The position numbers and the translations under genes are program-made. This document shows positions 59,006 to 64,000 of a stretch of DNA of 64,000 bases, piece after piece (position 1 is the stretch's first letter; the number at the start of each line of letters is the position of its first letter). The notes beneath the pieces were generated by a model. That model ran no database searches. It was not told where the DNA came from and saw only the letters and a list, made by a program, of their open reading frames with translations. Source of the stretch: Chimonanthus salicifolius (Eukaryota; Streptophyta; Magnoliopsida; Laurales; Calycanthaceae); assembly GCA_013350335.1 (NCBI GenBank), contig CM023540.1, positions 23,663,175-23,727,174 on the forward strand, in the 5' to 3' direction.

Positions 59006-59419
59006 CAGGGGTTGAAAATTCAGCCTAGCTGATATATTGGCCGATAAATTTCTCTCTCCTCTTTTGTTTTTTTGTAAATATCAGTATTATTATTATTTAT
59101 TTTTTCTGAATTAAAAAATAAATAAAAACCCAAAAGGAAACCGTTTTCTTCAAAAAAAAAAAAAAGTTTGAAAACATAAATATCGGCCGACATATCGACC
59201 TGAGCCCACCACCAGTTTTGATTTTTTTATAAAAAACAAACAGATATTATACTTCTCAGCCGATTTCAAACCGATATATATCGCCGACATATCAGTCATA
59301 TCGGCCGAGAAGTTGTTCGTACGGCTGATAAAATACATATCGGCCGATATAAATCAGCACTGAAAAACCCATATAGATCGGCCAATACATTTCGGATTAG
59401 CTGATATCTGTACCGCAAG
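59006..59419 (-). mobile_element. ATCGGCCGAT-family MITE, inverted relative to the copy at 58157
   Basis: Starts CAGGGGTTGAAAATTC, then the AT-rich core, then clustered TATCGGCCGA motifs, ending CTGTACCGCAAG, which matches the inverted start of the 1621-2261 copy. No clear target duplication. With the neighbouring copy it forms a large inverted repeat around about 500 bp. Confidence 0.65.
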
Positions 59420-59840
59420 TCAATTTTCAAAACTTTGTTTGGACCACCCCATCTAAATGGGGCTGCTCAAATGATCCACAATGAATATATGTACAAACAA
59501 TAGGTCTTATGTAAAAGTCCGCTGCTAGGTTTTTCTCATCGAAATTCCTTTCATTCACTCATTTTTTTTAGTTCCTTTTGGAGATCATTACGCATCTCTA
59601 AAAAAACACAAGGGACAAGGAGTGTGAGACAGAAGAGACAAAGAAAGGGTAACTTGATGTAGGGCAGAAGGACTAAGATTGGCCTACGCTGTCCAAGGAC
59701 TGTTTTGTACAAAAACAGTCTCCAAATAGCCCTTCTAAACCCAAATAAAACAGTTTAAAGCATCCTTAAATAAAAAAAACTTACGAGATGTGAGATAGCT
59801 CTCTTTCGTGTGAAATTCAAGGCCAACACACCTCCCAATG

Positions 59841-59998
59841 GCACATGGATAGCTCAATTGATTACTTCTCACCTCAAGAAGCAAGAGATCGCTAGTTTGA
59901 ATCCCAACAGCATAAACTGAGAGTGTCCTGTGTGGTGTGGGGTATTCCCCCGAAGAGTTTAAGGGGCTCTTACCTCGTGGTTCCCTTGGTTACCAAAA
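59841..59998 (+). mobile_element. tRNA-derived SINE with target duplication
   Basis: A box GGATAGCTCAATTGATT and B box GTTTGAATCCC at tRNA spacing, a body ending near GGTTACCAAAA, and flanking repeats ACACCTCCCAATG (59828-59840) and ACACCCCTCCCAATG (59999-60013). The promoter part is similar to the intronic SINE at 49946. ORFs 59923-60174 are chance frames. Confidence 0.75.
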
Positions 59999-60721
59999 AC
60001 ACCCCTCCCAATGCTGCAGCAGTCTTCAAGGAGTTCCAAACCTGTCACCAGCCAAAATCCTCACAAAACCTAAGGATTTGCATCCCCAACAGCAATGGAA
60101 AGGGATCTCCTCAAGTATGGACATGTGGAAAAACCTCTCAAGGTTGTCACCACTATGAAGCAAAAACCAAATAATCCCGCCCCCTCTCTCTTGGGATTCT
60201 TTTATTAATAAAAAATGTAACCTCCTAACTTATTAAATGTAATATCTAAAATGCCCCCACTTAAACACAAACAGAGACTTATGCCCTCAGATATTTGTAA
60301 GAACTTTAAGAAATAAAAGGGTAACTAAGGAATTCAGACCTATGCAGCCGTAACTCCATTTATGCGAACACAAGGCCCACGTGGATGGGCCCTATAGCCC
60401 ACTAAAGGCTCATGAAAGGCCTGATTATAAAAACTGTTTTGGACTGAAAGCATCCCATAACCCAAGAACAACCCAGTAATGGGCCCACTTGGGTTTGAAC
60501 CCCCTTCACATGAGTGTGAACTTCGTGTTGATGATCGAAACCCTCCAAAAGGCCCCTGCTATCAATGAAGTATCATCTTTCTCTGCATCAATACTTGAGA
60601 AGTTACAGAGAGAAAAGGTCATAAAAGTTACCATCATCCCCCTCCCCCCAAAACCTATAGAACCCATACGCATATATTGTTTCAGCTGAACAGCATCTCC
60701 CTCGAGAGTCTTTTTATCATC

Positions 60722-60876
60722 AGGTATCTCCACCTTACATTGGAGGTGAGATTGATTCCCACAAATTTATGAAACTACCTAAAAGCCTCTTGTATCATAG
60801 TTAGCCCGAAAGGAATCAAACTCGAGACCTATAGTATAATCCCAAAGGGTAAGCCAACTAAGCTACCTATATAAGT
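60722..60876 (-). mobile_element. tRNA-derived SINE, minus strand
   Basis: Read on the minus strand: A box GGTAGCTTAGTTGG (60854-60867), B box GGTCTCGAGTTTGATTCC (60811-60828), and an end in CTCACCTCCAATGTAAGG. The ending is shared with the element at 23349-23500. Confidence 0.65.
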
Positions 60877-60884
60877 TTAAACCA

Positions 60885-60903
60885 CCCCCCCCCCCCCCCC
60901 CCC
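60885..60903. repeat. Poly(C) tract, 19 bp
   Basis: An uninterrupted run of 19 C, immediately outside the 5' end of the neighbouring SINE. Long C-runs are rare in plant DNA, and the exact length may be affected by sequencing or assembly. Confidence 0.9.
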
Positions 60904-61247
60904 GAAACCAAAAACCAACACACACACCCGCCGCTCTTTTTTCTCCCCGCTGCTCTTTTTTCTCCCTTCTCCCTCACACATTTACCCCCATGAATTGGAT
61001 CCCTACTCAATTTGAACCTATTTCAACTTGATCTCGCCATTTGATAAAAATCCATAAAAGAACTAACCATATTTTAACTGCTAATCTTCAGACCCTTGAA
61101 TAATCATCAATCCAATTGAACTATTTTTTTATAGGAAGAATCATCTTGAAAATACCTCTCATTTGAACTCACTCCCATGGACAACCATGTGAACCCCACG
61201 AACATGAAACAAGTAATACAAAAACTAACGAGGGATTTTGAGCATAC

Positions 61248-61361
61248 CCTGTTGCTTTTATATATATCCTCTGCGGATCCACTCGAGTAATTGGGTTCAA
61301 GTGTATAGCATTGCCCATGAACAGCTCCATCTCCTTGCTGATGAACGACAAGTAGGTGGCC
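61248..61361 (-). CDS. Possible isolated exon (about 38 codons), gene unknown
   Basis: On the minus strand, between an acceptor (CACATACCTTAG) and a donor (AACAGG/GTATGC), one frame reads ATYLSFISKEMELFMGN and continues AIHLNPITRVDPQRIYI. The composition is strongly protein-like and both splice signals fit. No adjoining exon was found on either side. It could be part of a gene with very long introns running out of the window, or a captured exon. I do not recognise the protein. Confidence 0.35.
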
Positions 61362-61732
61362 CTAAGGTATGTGCCAATTATGTATGTAAGCCTATATATA
61401 TGTATATATTATATACAGAGAGACAACTTTGTAGGATATGAAAGCAGGGAAGAAGAGCTGGTCAAAACTGTACACTGAGTTGGTGCCATACAATGATATA
61501 TTTTGACATTGTGTTGCAAATACAAAACAAAAGGAGGAAAGATATGTAAATCATAAGTGTGAGATTAGTGGAAACGGAGGCATGCAGTAGTGAAGTTGTG
61601 CAGAGTCATCACCAGGAAATGATAGAATCAATACATGGGGGAAATCTAAAGGTTACTCCAGCAGAAGAGAAGATCATGAATTCACCTATGATGGCTTGGT
61701 GATGCAAAAGAAGAAAAAAATTAGCTTCAGTA

Positions 61733-61867
61733 CGAAGAATTAAAGGGTTAGATGTTAAAAGAAATAGAAGAGGGAAACCAGTAATTTTAGATGAAATTGT
61801 GACAAATGATTTAGCAGATTATGGAGTGACAAAACCTAAGTTTGATATGGTTGGTTGGAGAACTTGA
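61733..61867 (+). pseudogene. LINE-type C-terminal remnant
   Basis: The frame reads RRIKGLDVKRNRRGKPVILD, then EIVTNDLADYGV and VGWRT before a stop. From memory this follows the pattern of the C-terminal tail of many plant LINE polyproteins (VRRxD ... KRGRGRPKxTxxEVVxxDLxxLGL ... WR). The frame is broken on both sides. Confidence 0.5.
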
Positions 61868-62899
61868 AACCTAACCACAGGTGGGTGGGGCAAGGCTCCA
61901 ATGATGAAAAAGATGATGGCATGTGTTACAGTCGCAAAAGAAAATTAAAAAAGAGGAATCATTCTAAAAAAAAAAAAATTGTAGTACACGTGAGAGCAGA
62001 CAGAATATCAATAAAGAAATGTGCTTAATCTCAATGCAAGGTTAGGCATAAATTTATAGATTCCATAATTTGTACAACTGTAAGTGGTTACAAGAGGCAA
62101 ATCTACTAATTGGACAATCTTAAATACTATATCTACAAGATAATGCAATCTCAACCAATAAAGGGTTAATGCACTTCGGGCATATTTGTTTGTTTCCTCA
62201 GAAAATAAATTACAATAGAAAATAGATTTCAATGGAAAACTTTCTTGGGGAAATGGCTTAATAGGCGTTCACTTTCAAATCTAAAAAATTTCATATGTTT
62301 GCTTGTCACTAACCTACAAAAGAAAAAAAATGGTTGATAAATGGGTGAAGTCAGGTTAAGTTAATCCATTTAATAAACTAGTTGTGGGACATGCTTCTCA
62401 TGGCTTTATGCTTGAACATGTCTTATCAAAAACACTTTGATTGGATCAATAAAGTGATGATCTTAAAGTGTGGAAAAGTTTAGAGATCAAAGAAAATTTC
62501 AAAATGATACAAAACTTAGATGGTTTAAAACTATTTATAATTAATTCAATAAAAGGAGTTCACCAATCAAACTCACATGTTACAAAGAGAAGTCATTCCA
62601 AGAGATTATAGAAGAAGAATTTTTTTTTCAATTCACCTCTTCTTCTCCATGCTCGAAACATCACAAGGGGGAGGGGGTGTGTGTTAGGTAGAGAGAATCT
62701 AAATATAAAGAGAGAGTTTGAAATTGTAGTAGATTTTTCTTCCAATGTGTTTTTAGAATTTAAATATGGGTGAAAATTTTCAAGGTAGGAGGTAGAAACA
62801 TACTAAATTTTTTGGCAAGAACAATTTTGGAATTTTTCTTATATTGCCTACCAATATAGAAGCAAATCACAACCATTCGATACATGAATTGTAAAGATT
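61868..62899. other. Intergenic DNA
   Basis: Weak similarity to the long-TIR MITE family at about 62395-62600; otherwise unassigned. Confidence 0.4.
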
Positions 62900-63640
62900 T
62901 ATTTGATGGACACTCAAAATTCTCTCTTTTATATTAAACAATAGTATAGGATGGGACAAGACTGGTAGTTAAATTGGGTCTACCATTTAATAAATGAGCC
63001 AAGTGGTTCAACCAATTTAAGTTTCATCAGGTACTCGAGGTGGATCAACCCACTTAATCAAGGAGTTATCTTGGCTATGGTTCGAATTGAACTTATTAGA
63101 ATTATTCAGGTTGGGCAAACCCATTTAATAAATGGGTCATTTCAAGTTGGATCAATCCATTTAATAAATGGTTTGGAGGTATAAGTCAAGTTAAGTCAAC
63201 CATTTAATAAATGGCCAAAAGGTTAACTCATTTAACCTTATTCGAGTACTAAAATCAAGTTAACTCATTTAATAAAGATTTAGGTCATGTCTGGGTTGGA
63301 TCAACCTATTTATGATTATTTGGGTTGGATTAATCCATTTAATAAGTTGGTTAACTTTATACAAGTTGGGTTAGGTCATACTTTTAATAAATGAGTGAAG
63401 TTGGATCGACCCATTTAAACTTGGTAATCTACTTTGATTGGGTTGACCTATTTAATAAATGGGTCAAGACCTATTGGGTCAACCCATTTTGCAAATGAGG
63501 TAAGTTGGGTCAACCTATTTAACCTAGTCAAGTCGAACTAATCTATTTAATAAATGGGTCTGGTTAGGTCAACTCATTTAAGCTTAGTTGGGTCACATCA
63601 ACCTATTTAATAAATAGGTCAAGTTGAGTATACATATGAT
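62900..63640. repeat. Degenerate array of an ATTTAATAAATGGGTCAA-type motif
   Basis: Phrases such as CATTTAATAAATGGGTC, AAGTTGGGTCAACC and GGTTGGATCAACCCATTT recur more than ten times at irregular spacing of roughly 35-70 bp. Many units are partly palindromic (ACCCATTTAATAAATGGGT). No ORF. It may be an old tandem array or a highly diverged local repeat. Confidence 0.7.
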
Positions 63641-64000
63641 CAAAGTGTTTAATATTTATTTAAATAAACCCTAAAGGTGTGACTTCATAAATTTTATGAG
63701 GAAAGTATTTCTTTGTGGGTCCTGATGGAAATTTTTTAGACTAGATTCTTAAGAAAATTTGGCCCAAAGAATCTGGATTCCTAAGAAAATTTGTGCATGC
63801 CATAAACTCTAACATTGTGTTGGACCATGAAAAACCCAACATTTATGTCTTTATGCCAAAAATCTTATTTTTCACAAAAAATGAATTAGATGTTGTTTCA
63901 CCAAGAAAGGAAAATCTCCCTCTTTTCCTCATTAAATTTCTTATCTCACTCTATAAGAAATGGATTCCTTGGAAGAAGAAGAAAATGTCTCATATTCTAT
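63641..64000. other. Window end, nothing assigned
   Basis: AT-rich DNA without a supported gene. Confidence 0.5.

Noticed and set aside
62900..63640. CRISPR-like array
   Set aside because: Spacing and repeat sequence are irregular, units overlap in palindromes, and the genome is clearly eukaryotic.

Overview
The window is nuclear DNA of a flowering plant. The evidence is spliced genes with GT-AG introns, a Ty1-copia retrotransposon primed by initiator tRNA-Met, hAT- and Stowaway-type MITEs, tRNA-derived SINEs, and plant-type proteins (a GRIK-class SnRK1-activating kinase, a RING-H2 ligase with a zinc-ribbon N-terminus, an Aha1 co-chaperone). The AT-rich, repeat-dense intergenic DNA and a 5.4-kb intron suggest a fairly large genome. 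The species cannot be told from this sequence alone.

Layout. 1-8.6 kb is intergenic DNA with hAT-like MITEs, a TRIM-like LTR remnant and a decayed LINE. 8603-12101 (+) is an 11-exon protein kinase of the GRIK/SnAK family, followed in its 3' flank by a MITE and a 2.6-kb non-autonomous LTR element. 16529-22105 (+) is a complete Ty1-copia element with identical LTRs, a perfect 5-bp target duplication and an unbroken 1468-codon gag-pol frame. It sits 20 bp beyond the stop codon of a small 84-residue gene on the minus strand (22131-22385). 22.8-35.9 kb holds MITEs, SINEs, LTR and LINE debris and two exon-like fragments. 35933-36784 (-) is an intronless RING-H2 gene. 36.8-48.9 kb is AT-rich and repeat-bearing, with one well-formed tRNA-Ser(GCT) gene at 45853-45934 and a 1.07-kb inverted-repeat element. 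48982-55530 (-) is a three-exon Aha1 gene whose first intron is 5.4 kb. 55.9-64 kb is MITEs, SINEs, a LINE remnant and an array-like region of a degenerate repeat.

The three recognised protein genes share no operon-like logic; they are neighbours only. The coherent story in the window is the mobile DNA. Two small hAT-like families recur several times. One has TIRs built around GATCCTCCCACGGGCATTTTGTG-like ends. The other is filled with the palindrome ATATCGGCCGAT. Five insertions in these two families have exact 8-bp target duplications and two more have 7/8 matches. MITE copies lie in the kinase 3' flank and in the Aha1 promoter region. All functional statements are inferences from motifs read by eye; no database search was run.
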